From Ralstonia pickettii (GTDB taxonomy: Bacteria > Pseudomonadota > Gammaproteobacteria > Burkholderiales > Burkholderiaceae), in the NCBI RefSeq assembly GCF_001699815.1, contig NZ_MCGB01000010.1:1-44440 (forward strand): 44,440 bases of DNA, read 5' to 3'. Under the pieces are notes generated by a model. It ran no database searches. It saw only the letters and a list, made by a program, of their open reading frames with translations, and was not told where the DNA came from. This document shows positions 37,624 to 44,440 of the stretch, piece after piece; position 1 is the stretch's first letter; every line of letters starts with the position of its first letter. The position numbers and the translations under genes are program-made.

Positions 37624-37836
37624 TCACTTTTTCCGTTTCTTCAGGTCGGTCTCGATGAGTCCCGAAATATAGGTGTTGGCAGGTATTTTCAGATCGTCGC
37701 ACAAGTCCATCATGCGCTCGTGCAGCTCGGGGTCCATCCGCAGGGATACCGTTCGGCGGTCGCCATAATTGCGAGTTCTACGGCGTTTAGTTCCCTGCCC
37801 ATCGGCCGACATCTCGGCGTCCTTTGGGTCGGTCAT
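37624..37836 (-). CDS. Ribbon-helix-helix DNA-binding protein
   Basis: The 70-aa protein has a basic N-terminus and a typical ribbon-helix-helix fold at residues 27-66: strand RRTVSLRMDPELH, helix ERMMDLCDDL, helix NTYISGLIETDL. Such proteins are repressors or relaxosome accessory factors. It lies downstream of traI and upstream of the YheO-like gene, and the 24-bp palindrome at 37917-37940 is about 80 nt before its start. It may control the signalling genes or traI. Confidence 0.8.
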   Translation of the reverse strand: MTDPKDAEMSADGQGTKRRRTRNYGDRRTVSLRMDPELHERMMDLCDDLKIPANTYISGLIETDLKKRKK

Positions 37837-37916
37837 GGCTTGTTCTTTAGCATAGTCAAAGGTTCATCACACAAGTCTAAGCCGACTTGCCTACTGGCGA
37901 AAGGCAGAACCAGCCG

Positions 37917-37940
37917 CCAACTTTCGCGCGCGAAAGTTGG
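37917..37940. repeat. Dispersed palindrome, site 11 (longest copy)
   Basis: A perfect 24-bp palindrome, the core TTTCGCGCGCGAAA extended by CCAAC and GTTGG arms. It lies in the 141-nt gap between the traI stop and the ribbon-helix-helix gene, where it could act as an operator. Confidence 0.92.
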
Positions 37941-37977
37941 TTAAGGCCAGCGCGCGTAAGTTGACATTTTATAGGGA

Positions 37978-40863
37978 TTACCGTTGAACGTCACCGTTTC
38001 GCTGCGGCGACACCGGGCGTTCTCCCGCCTTGTCGGCCGTGATTGCCGTGGCCCGTTCGTGTTGCCGGAGCGTTTCCACCGCACTGGTCTTGTCTTGCTT
38101 CGCCGCCACCGCCTTGGCCGCCACCGCCTTGTCGTTGGTGTAGATGCGCAGCTCATGCGAGGCGCGCGTGGCCCCGACATAGAAGCTCCGATCCCCGAAG
38201 ACCTTGGCCATGTTCTCCAGCGCCCGCTCCTGCTTCTTCTCGCTCTCGGTCTGAGGCGCTCGGATGTGGAAGATGGCCCGGTGCTGAGTCGCGCCCTGGG
38301 AGGCGTGAACCGTCTGCGCGTAGGCATGATCCCAATGCTTGTTGCGAGAGAGATCCACTTGGTGCAGTGACACATCCTTGCCTTGCTTCAGCTCCAGCGT
38401 CACCTTGTCCCCAGCCACAGCCGTGACGCGCGCCACCTCGCCGTTTTTGAACTCGCCTTCGTTTCGGGTGATACGGATCAGGTCGCCCTTGGCCAGCTCG
38501 CGGGTGTCGCGGTCGTACACCTCGATTTTGTTGTGCTTCTTCGGCTGCCATGCGATCACAGAGCCGTCTTCCTTCTGGAGCACCACAGTGCCATTGGGGG
38601 CATCCACGGCCGACACGCGCATGTATTCGCCCTTCTTGGCGTCGATCTGCTGGTAGTCCCGCCCGAAGCGCACCACGTCGCCGGCCTTGTAGTATTGCGC
38701 CTCCTTCTGCATGGCCCGCGTCCACCCCTTCGAGGTGTAGATTTCGCGTGTGTCCTCGGAGCGCGACAGTTCGCCCTGTTCCTTCAGCCCCTCGCGCACG
38801 CCGGCATTGATGGCCCGCCTGTCTTCGTTATAGGCGGTAATGACGATGGTGCGCTCCCGCTCGGCCTTGTCGAGCTTCAAGATGTCCTGCACAACGGCCG
38901 CCACCAGGCGGCCCTTGTCGTCCTCGGACTTCTCGGGGATTTCCCGGATCATCCCAGCCTTGTCCATGTACTCGAAGGCCCGTGCGTTGTTGGCCAGCTC
39001 CACTTGGGTGAGACGCTGCCCGTCCCCCAGGTTGTCGCGGCCGGTGATGATGTCCACGGCTTGCTTCAGGTCGGCGGTCTTCTGGCGGTTGATTTCGGTC
39101 ATGTAGGCGGTTTCCATGCCGTCCCGCTGGGCCAGCTCGAAGGGCTTGCCGGCCTCTACACCCTGCAACTGGAGCGTGTCGCCCAGGTACACCACCTTGG
39201 CCCCGGCCTTTTCGGCCATGTGGTCGAGCTGGGCCTTCTGGCGCTGCGACAGGAAGGACGATTCATCCACGATCCAGACTTCCGCCTTGCGCTGGAAGTC
39301 GGGTGCGTACTGCTTGGCAAACTCGATGTCCTTCTGTAGCTGCCGCTCCTTGATCTGGAACATCGAGACGGTATCAGTAGCAATACCTGTCTCCCTAGCC
39401 AGCACCTTGCTGGCCGCCCCGGTCGGAGCCATGCCGCGCACCGTGTAGCCCTGCTCCTGCGCCATTTCGCGCACGCCTTTGAGCATAGTGGTCTTACCCG
39501 TCCCGGCAAGGCCCTGCACCGCCACGTAACGATCTTCAGTGGTCAGTACCTTGCTGATGGCCTCCTTCTGGCCTTCGCTGTATTTGAAGCCCTGCCGGCC
39601 CTCGGCCTGCGCGATCCGCGCTGCCACCGCTTCCGGCTCCATCATCTTCGGCGTCTGGCCCTTCTGTGCGCGCACTTGGTCGAGTGCCCACATTTCGCTG
39701 CCCAGCATCTTCTTGGTCGTGTAGTTGCCGTCAGGCAAGGCCACCAGATCACCATCCTTCTCCAGCTTGTCGAAGGCCCGCTTCACCTCCGATGCCGATA
39801 CGCGCCCTGCCCCGTGCTCGATGGCCGCCGCCATGAGGTCGTTCTTGGATACCACGGCCTCGCGCTCGATCAGGTGTGCGGCCGCAAAGGACATCGCCTC
39901 GCGCCCGGTGAGCTTGTCAGCGCGCACCACACCACCTTGCGCCCGTTGCGCGTCGGCCTTGGCCTGGATGGCGTCGAAGTCGATCCCGATGTCTTTGGCT
40001 CGTTCCTTCCAGCTCCCGATCAAGGCTTCATGATCCACGTCCACCTTGCGCGCTCTGGTCTTCAGCGTGGCGTCTTCCTTCTGCTGCGCGCTGGCATCGT
40101 CGATGTCCACGCCCTTGGCTTTCAGCGCCGCCTCTATTTCTGCCCGGCGCTGGCTGAAGTGCTCGATCTGCTCGCGGGTGATACCGGCAATCTCGAAGTT
40201 GCCTTTCTCGTCGGTGCGGCGAATGTCGTAGCCCAGCGCCTGGAGCCGGTCGGCCAGCTCGGACGTGTAGATGGCCCCGATAACGCGCTGGGCGTTGTAG
40301 ATTTCTTCATTCGTCAGGGAGCGCCACTGCCCATCCTCCCGCTTGGTGGCGTTCATGATGACGGCGTGCGTATGCGTCTGCGGGTCGAGGTCGCGGCTTG
40401 TGTTATGCCGGAACATGGCCACAGTCACGTTGCCGGTCTGTACCGCTTCGGTCTTCCCGTCCACGGTTTGCCGCGTCCTGGCCAGCTCGGTTTCGATGTG
40501 GCTGAGTGCCTTCTTGACGGCCGCCTCATGCGCCTCCCGCACGTCCCGCTTGCCGTACACCTCGGCCATGAGAGAAACACTCTTGGGCGCGGAAAACGTC
40601 ATGTCGGTGCCCGGCCGGTGCTCGCGTTCCTTCTCGCCGGTTTCCTCGTTCTTGACCCACTTGCCCAGCTCTTGGCCATCCACCTTTCCGTTCAACACCT
40701 CGAAGAAGGCTTGACGATCAATCTTGCCGGAAAGCCCAAGGTGTTCGGCCCCCTTGCCGAACCACTCGGAATGCTCCAAGCCCTCGTCCTGGGTGTAGTA
40801 GTTGTCAGCGGAAAAGTAGTGCAGTGCCTGCCCGGCGCTGCCCACGTTGTTCATGCTAATCAT
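37978..40863 (-). CDS. traI: TraI, MobF relaxase-helicase
   Basis: The ATG at 40863 overlaps the TGA of the DsbD-like gene (ATGA), giving 961 residues. The relaxase domain starts HYFSADNYYTQ (catalytic Tyr22-Tyr23) and has the metal-binding His153 and HTHAVIMN (His164, His166). The helicase has Walker A GLAGTGKTT (451-459), Walker B VDES (532-535) and late UvrD-like motifs (YAQTVHASQGAT, YVGATRASHEL). Relaxases of this type cleave oriT, stay linked to the 5' end and unwind the plasmid. The size is near that of TrwC (966 aa) and much shorter than F TraI (1756 aa). Confidence 0.97.
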   Translation of the reverse strand: MISMNNVGSAGQALHYFSADNYYTQDEGLEHSEWFGKGAEHLGLSGKIDRQAFFEVLNGKVDGQELGKWVKNEETGEKEREHRPGTDMTFSAPKSVSLMAEVYGKRDVREAHEAAVKKALSHIETELARTRQTVDGKTEAVQTGNVTVAMFRHNTSRDLDPQTHTHAVIMNATKREDGQWRSLTNEEIYNAQRVIGAIYTSELADRLQALGYDIRRTDEKGNFEIAGITREQIEHFSQRRAEIEAALKAKGVDIDDASAQQKEDATLKTRARKVDVDHEALIGSWKERAKDIGIDFDAIQAKADAQRAQGGVVRADKLTGREAMSFAAAHLIEREAVVSKNDLMAAAIEHGAGRVSASEVKRAFDKLEKDGDLVALPDGNYTTKKMLGSEMWALDQVRAQKGQTPKMMEPEAVAARIAQAEGRQGFKYSEGQKEAISKVLTTEDRYVAVQGLAGTGKTTMLKGVREMAQEQGYTVRGMAPTGAASKVLARETGIATDTVSMFQIKERQLQKDIEFAKQYAPDFQRKAEVWIVDESSFLSQRQKAQLDHMAEKAGAKVVYLGDTLQLQGVEAGKPFELAQRDGMETAYMTEINRQKTADLKQAVDIITGRDNLGDGQRLTQVELANNARAFEYMDKAGMIREIPEKSEDDKGRLVAAVVQDILKLDKAERERTIVITAYNEDRRAINAGVREGLKEQGELSRSEDTREIYTSKGWTRAMQKEAQYYKAGDVVRFGRDYQQIDAKKGEYMRVSAVDAPNGTVVLQKEDGSVIAWQPKKHNKIEVYDRDTRELAKGDLIRITRNEGEFKNGEVARVTAVAGDKVTLELKQGKDVSLHQVDLSRNKHWDHAYAQTVHASQGATQHRAIFHIRAPQTESEKKQERALENMAKVFGDRSFYVGATRASHELRIYTNDKAVAAKAVAAKQDKTSAVETLRQHERATAITADKAGERPVSPQRNGDVQR

Positions 40864-41315
40864 CCCTGTCTTCCTCCCATTGCCGGCACGCTGAAAGCCT
40901 TGGTGATCGGTGCATAGCACACCCCCACAATCGCCGCGCAGCCCTGTGCCGTAGCCACCAGTTTGACGGCCTGATTGCCCCCAGCCAAGCGCACGCGCAC
41001 CGCCACCCGCTCGGTGTAGTAGCGCATGTTCTGGCCCATCGCCTTGTCGAACTTTTCAAGCGGTGGCGGCAGCTCAACGCCGGCCACCGTCACGGCTGGG
41101 TTGTCCGTTTTGAAGCTGAAACGGTCGCGGTACAGGTGATAGCCCGGTGCGATGATGTACTCCAGCTCCACCACTCGCGCATCCACCCGGCGAGCCGACA
41201 CCCGGAAGGCTTCATCAGGTTGCAGCAAGTCCGGCTCGGCCTGCACGGAAACGCAAAAAGCCGCCAAGCAGGCGGCCGCGACGGAATGTAGAAATGCCCG
41301 TCTCTGAGTTTTCAT
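40860..41315 (-). CDS. Stand-alone DsbD N-terminal domain
   Basis: The 151-aa protein has a Tat-like signal (QRRAFLH followed by a hydrophobic stretch ending QAEP). It then has an Ig-like domain matching the periplasmic N-terminal domain of DsbD: RVDARVVELEYIIAPGYHLYRDRFSF and the cysteine pair QGCAAIVGVCYAP (Cys126, Cys133, one residue wider apart than in E. coli). In DsbD this domain passes electrons to DsbC. Here the membrane and C-terminal domains are missing. It is coupled to traI by an ATGA overlap and lies 12 nt after traD. Confidence 0.85.
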   Translation of the reverse strand: MKTQRRAFLHSVAAACLAAFCVSVQAEPDLLQPDEAFRVSARRVDARVVELEYIIAPGYHLYRDRFSFKTDNPAVTVAGVELPPPLEKFDKAMGQNMRYYTERVAVRVRLAGGNQAVKLVATAQGCAAIVGVCYAPITKAFSVPAMGGRQG

Positions 41316-41326
41316 TCGGTATCCTC

Positions 41327-43324
41327 CTATAGCGCATCCGCCAGCGGGTTGGGCTTCTTGCCCTGGCCGGCTGATTTCGCATCTGCATCATCTTTCGCGC
41401 GCGAAACCTTCTCGGCTGGCTTGATGATTTCGCCGGTTGCCTTGTCGATCACATCGCCATTTTCGTTGCGCATAACCTCCACCGTAGCCGGCGCGTCCAT
41501 ATCGTCGTCATCCAACATGTCGCCTTGCTCCGGCGCGGCCGGCTGCTGAACTTCAGCGGCGGACGGAGCGGGTGCCGGCGCTGCGGCCGCCGTGGTCGGC
41601 TTGAAGCTGATCGCAAAGCCGTCGCGCTCGATGAAGCCGTTGGCCTGTTTCTCTGTCGGCACGTAACCATACTTGACGCGGGCAATGGGATAGTCGCCCG
41701 GAACCAGCAGATAGCCGGTCATATCGGGCAACGTCAAAATCTCCGATGTCAGCACAAGGTCGCGCATCTGTCGGCGCGCCATCACGCTCACGCCGTCACG
41801 CTGCGAGCTGAGGCCGTAGCTCAATGTTTCATCCTTTTCATCCACCTCGGCCTGTCCCATCAATTCGGCCAACAGCTTCGCCGCAGCTCCATCCGTCACA
41901 CGCAGCAGCAGCTTCGTTTGGCACCCGGAAATGATCGTCTTGGCCAGATCGTGCCCGTAGATTTCGTAGAGCTGGCTGAAGTCCTGCACGCCCAGCACCA
42001 TGCACAAACCGTACTTCCGTGTGTTCGTCAGAGCCAGCTTCAGGATGTCGAGTTTTTGGAGTGTCGGCAGCTCGTCAATGCAAAACCAAAGCCGCTCGCG
42101 GTGGATCGGCTCCAAGTCAAGCACGGCCTTGATTGCCGTGTCGATCCACAACGACAGAACGGGCTTCAATGCCTCGCGCATCGCTTCCCGTGCTGTGATG
42201 AACATCCATGAATCGCCTTCTTCATGTACCCATTTTCGGATGGAGAACGATTCGCCCTCATCTGGCAAAAACCGGAAGGCTTCAAGCTGGTTCTGAACAG
42301 TCATCTTGAGTGACATCCCCGTGCGCTCGGTCGTGGGATCAACATAGGTTGCGCCCGCTGTCCCCTGCAACAATGCGTGCATGGCGTCCAGGTTGCTCTT
42401 GGCGATAGCGTTGTAGAGGTCGCGGTTCGTGCGGCGGCCCTCGCGCCCCAATACTGCAATCACGTCCTTTAGCACCATCCGGCCCGCAAGCGCCCAAAAT
42501 GGATCGGACTCGGCCGGATCGGGGATCAGGCCGTTCGCCATGTTGTCGAAGTGGTAGTCCTTGGCGATTTCGTTCCAGATGTTCCAGTTCGGGCTTCTGG
42601 AGTCCAGCGGGTTCATCAGGATGTCTTTGCCTTCACGGTAGAACGCCTGGGTGAACTCGCCGGTCGGGTCATACACGATCATCCGCTTGCCACGCGCCCG
42701 CACCTGTTTCATGAGTGCGAAAAACTGCTGTGACTTACCCGTACCCTGCGCGCCGGCAAACAGCGTATGCAGCGTCTCTGACTTCACGCGCATGGGCACG
42801 CCCGCAATCTCATAAGGGCTTGCCTCGTCGCGGTGTCGGATCAGTCGCGCAAGCTCCTTTCCTTCCACCAGCTTGGCCCCGCGCAGTTGGTTGTCCTGCA
42901 TCCGTTCACGGCCATAGCCCCACCAGTACAAAGAGATCAGAAACACCACACCGATGGAAGTCAGCAAGCCGAACATGCCGCCGTTGCGCAGCTTTCGCCA
43001 AGCATCTTCGGCCATGTCGTCGGTCAGCAAGGCAACCTCGGAAACTTCCATCTTGCGCAGCTCGCCGTTGACGTTCAGCTCCATCTTTCCGGCCGTCATG
43101 TAGAGCGCATCCCGCGTGTGCGCCAAGACGTTCCGCTCCAGCGCGTACTTTTCGTCTGCGGTAGTCGCATTCCAGAAGTACGCCGTCGTGACTGCCAGAC
43201 CGGCCAAGATGGAAATCAGCACAACCGTCCAGATGGCCACCACGAACAGCCTGGCTTGGTGCATCCACAACTCGGCCCCACGGGAGAAGCTACCGGCGCT
43301 TCCCTTTTCCTCTCTCTTTGCCAT
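41327..43324 (-). CDS. traD: TraD, type IV coupling protein
   Basis: The 665-aa protein has two N-terminal membrane segments (about 27-48 and 117-136), Walker A GAQGTGKSQ (191-199), a later WFCIDELPTLQK Walker B, and a long acidic, Pro/Ala-rich C-terminal tail likely to contact the relaxase. It couples the TraI-DNA complex to the secretion channel. A palindrome copy in the tail (41392-41407) is read as SRAKDD. It follows the relaxosome gene by 1 nt and precedes the DsbD-like gene. Confidence 0.96.
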   Translation of the reverse strand: MAKREEKGSAGSFSRGAELWMHQARLFVVAIWTVVLISILAGLAVTTAYFWNATTADEKYALERNVLAHTRDALYMTAGKMELNVNGELRKMEVSEVALLTDDMAEDAWRKLRNGGMFGLLTSIGVVFLISLYWWGYGRERMQDNQLRGAKLVEGKELARLIRHRDEASPYEIAGVPMRVKSETLHTLFAGAQGTGKSQQFFALMKQVRARGKRMIVYDPTGEFTQAFYREGKDILMNPLDSRSPNWNIWNEIAKDYHFDNMANGLIPDPAESDPFWALAGRMVLKDVIAVLGREGRRTNRDLYNAIAKSNLDAMHALLQGTAGATYVDPTTERTGMSLKMTVQNQLEAFRFLPDEGESFSIRKWVHEEGDSWMFITAREAMREALKPVLSLWIDTAIKAVLDLEPIHRERLWFCIDELPTLQKLDILKLALTNTRKYGLCMVLGVQDFSQLYEIYGHDLAKTIISGCQTKLLLRVTDGAAAKLLAELMGQAEVDEKDETLSYGLSSQRDGVSVMARRQMRDLVLTSEILTLPDMTGYLLVPGDYPIARVKYGYVPTEKQANGFIERDGFAISFKPTTAAAAPAPAPSAAEVQQPAAPEQGDMLDDDDMDAPATVEVMRNENGDVIDKATGEIIKPAEKVSRAKDDADAKSAGQGKKPNPLADAL
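41393..41406. repeat. Dispersed palindrome, site 12
   Basis: A perfect 14-bp core TTTCGCGCGCGAAA without flanking symmetry, in the 3' end of traD, read as VSRAKDD. It is the rightmost of the twelve copies. Confidence 0.88.
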
Positions 43325-43325
43325 T

Positions 43326-43703
43326 TCAGCCTCCTTTCACTCGCTTGAGCTTTGCCTTCGCCTTGTTCTGCGCTTCGTACAACTGCTGCACGTCACGCGC
43401 CTCAACAATCGCCGCCAGCATGTACTCCGCAGTGAAGACCGAAAGCCACAGTTCATCGGGAATCTCGACCTTTCCGCCACCCTGCCCGCCAGCGCGGATT
43501 TCATCGAGAAGGCGGCGCAGCCGCTGCTCGATGTCTTGCACGTTTTCTGCGATCACGCCCTGCACCAGCGTTTGGCGCAAAAACTCGGAAATGCTGATTC
43601 CGTGCTCGTTTGCCTTGGTTCGATAGAACCCCGCCGTGTCCTCATCGAGTCGGATGTTGAACCGCTCGGTTGGGCCTTTCCCTGTTCCTTTCGCTCTCGG
43701 CAT
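43326..43703 (-). CDS. Relaxosome accessory protein (ribbon-helix-helix)
   Basis: The 125-aa protein starts with a ribbon-helix-helix: strand RFNIRLDEDTAGF, helix KANEHG, helix SISEFLRQTLVQG. It continues into a coiled-coil (ENVQDIEQRLRRLLDEI) and a C-terminal helical region. This matches TraJ/TraY/MobC-type oriT-binding proteins. It lies beside the candidate oriT and directly before traD. The extended -10 TGCTATAAT (complement of 43732-43740) just upstream probably drives it. Confidence 0.82.
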   Translation of the reverse strand: MPRAKGTGKGPTERFNIRLDEDTAGFYRTKANEHGISISEFLRQTLVQGVIAENVQDIEQRLRRLLDEIRAGGQGGGKVEIPDELWLSVFTAEYMLAAIVEARDVQQLYEAQNKAKAKLKRVKGG

Positions 43704-44015
43704 TTTCCTTTACTCCATAAGGGTTTAGGCCATTATAGCATTTTCGGTGTCGCCGCGTTGTCTTTTCGGTGTCGCCACGCTAAAAGGCGCGCCACAGCGC
43801 GGCTTTTAGCACCGGCAACCATGTTGCGTGGTGTGTGACCGTTCTTCCGGGGCGCGGGGCTTGCCCTGCGAGCTGGAAGAACGGTGCCGTTCTCTCCCCC
43901 AGGCCCTAGTGGAAGAAAACCGCGCATTTGGTAAAATGCAGCCGATCAGGGACGCAGCACGTCCCGCCAGATCAGGCAGGTTTTCCACTAGAACCCACAA
44001 CGCGAGGTAAGAGCC
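43704..44015. other. Candidate oriT with direct and inverted repeats
   Basis: This 312-nt non-coding gap between the relaxosome gene and the rightward gene at 44016 is packed with repeats. There are two copies of TTTTCGGTGTCGCC(G/A)CG (43741 and 43763), an inverted repeat GCTAAAAGGCGCG/CGCGGCTTTTAGC (43779-43810), and perfect 11-bp arms ACCGTTCTTCC/GGAAGAACGGT (43838-43848, 43875-43885). There is also a hairpin GGGACG-CAGCA-CGTCCC (43949-43965). TTGCGTGGTGTGTGACC (43824-43840) resembles the F-type nic region. Position, repeats and neighbours fit an origin of transfer; the exact nic site is a guess. Confidence 0.68.
43732..43740 (-). promoter_or_regulatory. Extended -10 promoter of the relaxosome operon
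   Basis: The complement reads TGCTATAAT, an extended -10 with perfect TATAAT, about 30 nt before the ATG at 43703. No good -35 is present, as allowed for extended -10 promoters. The direct repeats at 43741-43779 lie immediately upstream, where an oriT-binding protein could repress it. Confidence 0.6.
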
Positions 44016-44336
44016 ATGAGTAGTGAAACGACGAATCCGAAGTCAGGCCGCAAGGCCAAGACGCTGGATGAAGAAATCGCAGCACAACGCGAGAAGCTGC
44101 GGAAGCTGGAGGAACGACAGCGAGAGCAGCAGCGCAAGGAACGCGAGCGCAACCAGAAGGCAGTGATGGAACTCATCAAGACGGAACGGCTTGATGCGGT
44201 TCCATCTGATCTTTGGCGCGAAGCGATGCCAAAGATCAAGGCCCTTCTGGTAGTCGATGCAGCGAAACCGGCAGAGCCGGTGACGCCTGTTCAGACTGCG
44301 CCTGAAGTAGCAGCGACGGCCGAGGCCAGCCAGTGA
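44016..44336 (+). CDS. Coiled-coil mobilisation-type protein
   Basis: The 106-aa protein has a basic start (NPKSGRKAKTLDEE), a strong coiled-coil rich in Glu, Arg, Lys and Gln (about 18-52: REKLRKLEERQREQQRKERE), and an Ala/Pro-rich tail. It resembles small accessory mobilisation proteins read away from oriT, but I cannot name a family with certainty. GAGGTAAGAG precedes the ATG. A TAAAAT box at 43932-43937 could be its -10. Confidence 0.65.
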   Translation: MSSETTNPKSGRKAKTLDEEIAAQREKLRKLEERQREQQRKERERNQKAVMELIKTERLDAVPSDLWREAMPKIKALLVVDAAKPAEPVTPVQTAPEVAATAEASQ

Positions 44337-44358
44337 GCGTTTTCCACAAATCCACAGG

Positions 44359-44379
44359 CCCCGGTGCCCTCGACCGGGG
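44359..44379. terminator. Hairpin downstream of the coiled-coil gene
   Basis: CCCCGGT-GCCCTCG-ACCGGGG forms a 7-bp GC stem with a 7-nt loop, 23 nt after the stop codon. There is no T-tract, so an intrinsic terminator role is uncertain. Confidence 0.35.
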
Positions 44380-44420
44380 ATACCCAAATATCCCAAAGGG
44401 AGAGGGTCGCGCCCGGTTTT

Positions 44421-44440
44421 CCACAAGAGACTTCTTGTGG
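44421..44440. repeat. Inverted repeat at the window edge
   Basis: CCACAAGA-GACT-TCTTGTGG has perfect 8-bp arms and runs to the last base of the window. It follows a second GTTTTCCACAA motif (44415-44425; the first is at 44340-44350). The element continues beyond the window, so its full form is unknown. Confidence 0.5.

Noticed and set aside
39676-40917. Rightward 413-codon frame opposite traI
   Set aside because: Antisense shadow of the relaxase gene with no motif.
1-44440. tRNA, rRNA, insertion sequences, integrons or resistance genes
   Set aside because: None were recognised on either strand; no transposase or integrase motif was seen.

Overview
The window is a 44.4-kb piece of a large, GC-rich, self-transmissible plasmid or closely related conjugative element. 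It carries a complete F-type type IV secretion system, a MobF relaxase with its coupling protein, a candidate oriT, accessory stability genes and dispersed regulatory sites. No chromosomal housekeeping genes, rRNAs or tRNAs were seen. Composition, KorA/TrfB-like and KfrB-type protein families and gene content suggest a Proteobacterium, most plausibly a betaproteobacterium (Burkholderiales). That is an inference and no named plasmid is claimed.

Layout. (1) From 10.83 kb down to 0.38 kb, one leftward gene chain is joined largely by ATGA/TGATG overlaps. In order: small membrane protein, VbhA-like antitoxin and Fic toxin, membrane protein, small helical protein and Zeta toxin, DUF1173 protein, HAD phosphatase, 47-aa zinc ribbon, HU protein, winged-helix/OmpA protein, two retropepsin-like proteases flanking an exported protein and a DUF1294 protein, and an HD hydrolase. 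(2) From 13.69 to 10.95 kb, leftward: a TrfB/KorA-like repressor, M48 protease, small membrane protein, a Cas4-like nuclease that looks split over two overlapping genes, and an unknown gene. A two-gene rightward unit (13.77-14.34 kb) diverges from the repressor and ends at a hairpin shared with traG. (3) From 34.30 to 14.36 kb, leftward, is the transfer operon: transglycosylase, a Pro/Lys-rich secreted protein, pilin, TraL, E, K, B, DsbC, small lipoprotein, TraV, C, TrbI, S26 peptidase, TraW, U, TrbC, TraN in two pieces, small secreted protein, TraF, H, G. (4) 34.5-37.84 kb holds a signalling cassette: a rightward LuxR-type response regulator and, leftward, a ribbon-helix-helix protein, a membrane-anchored YheO-like sensor, a DUF1805 protein and a histidine kinase whose 3' end overlaps that of the regulator. 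(5) From 43.70 to 37.98 kb, leftward: relaxosome protein, TraD, an orphan DsbD N-terminal domain and TraI. The candidate oriT (43.70-44.02 kb) separates them from a rightward coiled-coil gene.

Two layers of DNA signals tie the regions together. A palindrome, TTTCGCNNGCGAAA, occurs twelve times at 1-5 kb spacing, both between and inside genes and in all three reading frames (read as FARES, LSRAK or FRARK), so it appears to be kept as DNA. It resembles in style the dispersed KorB operators of IncP-1 plasmids. A second palindrome, TGCTTTCA-N3-TGAAAGCA, sits in a conserved promoter-like block just upstream of both large leftward operons (10.86 and 34.32 kb). This suggests joint control of accessory genes and the transfer apparatus.
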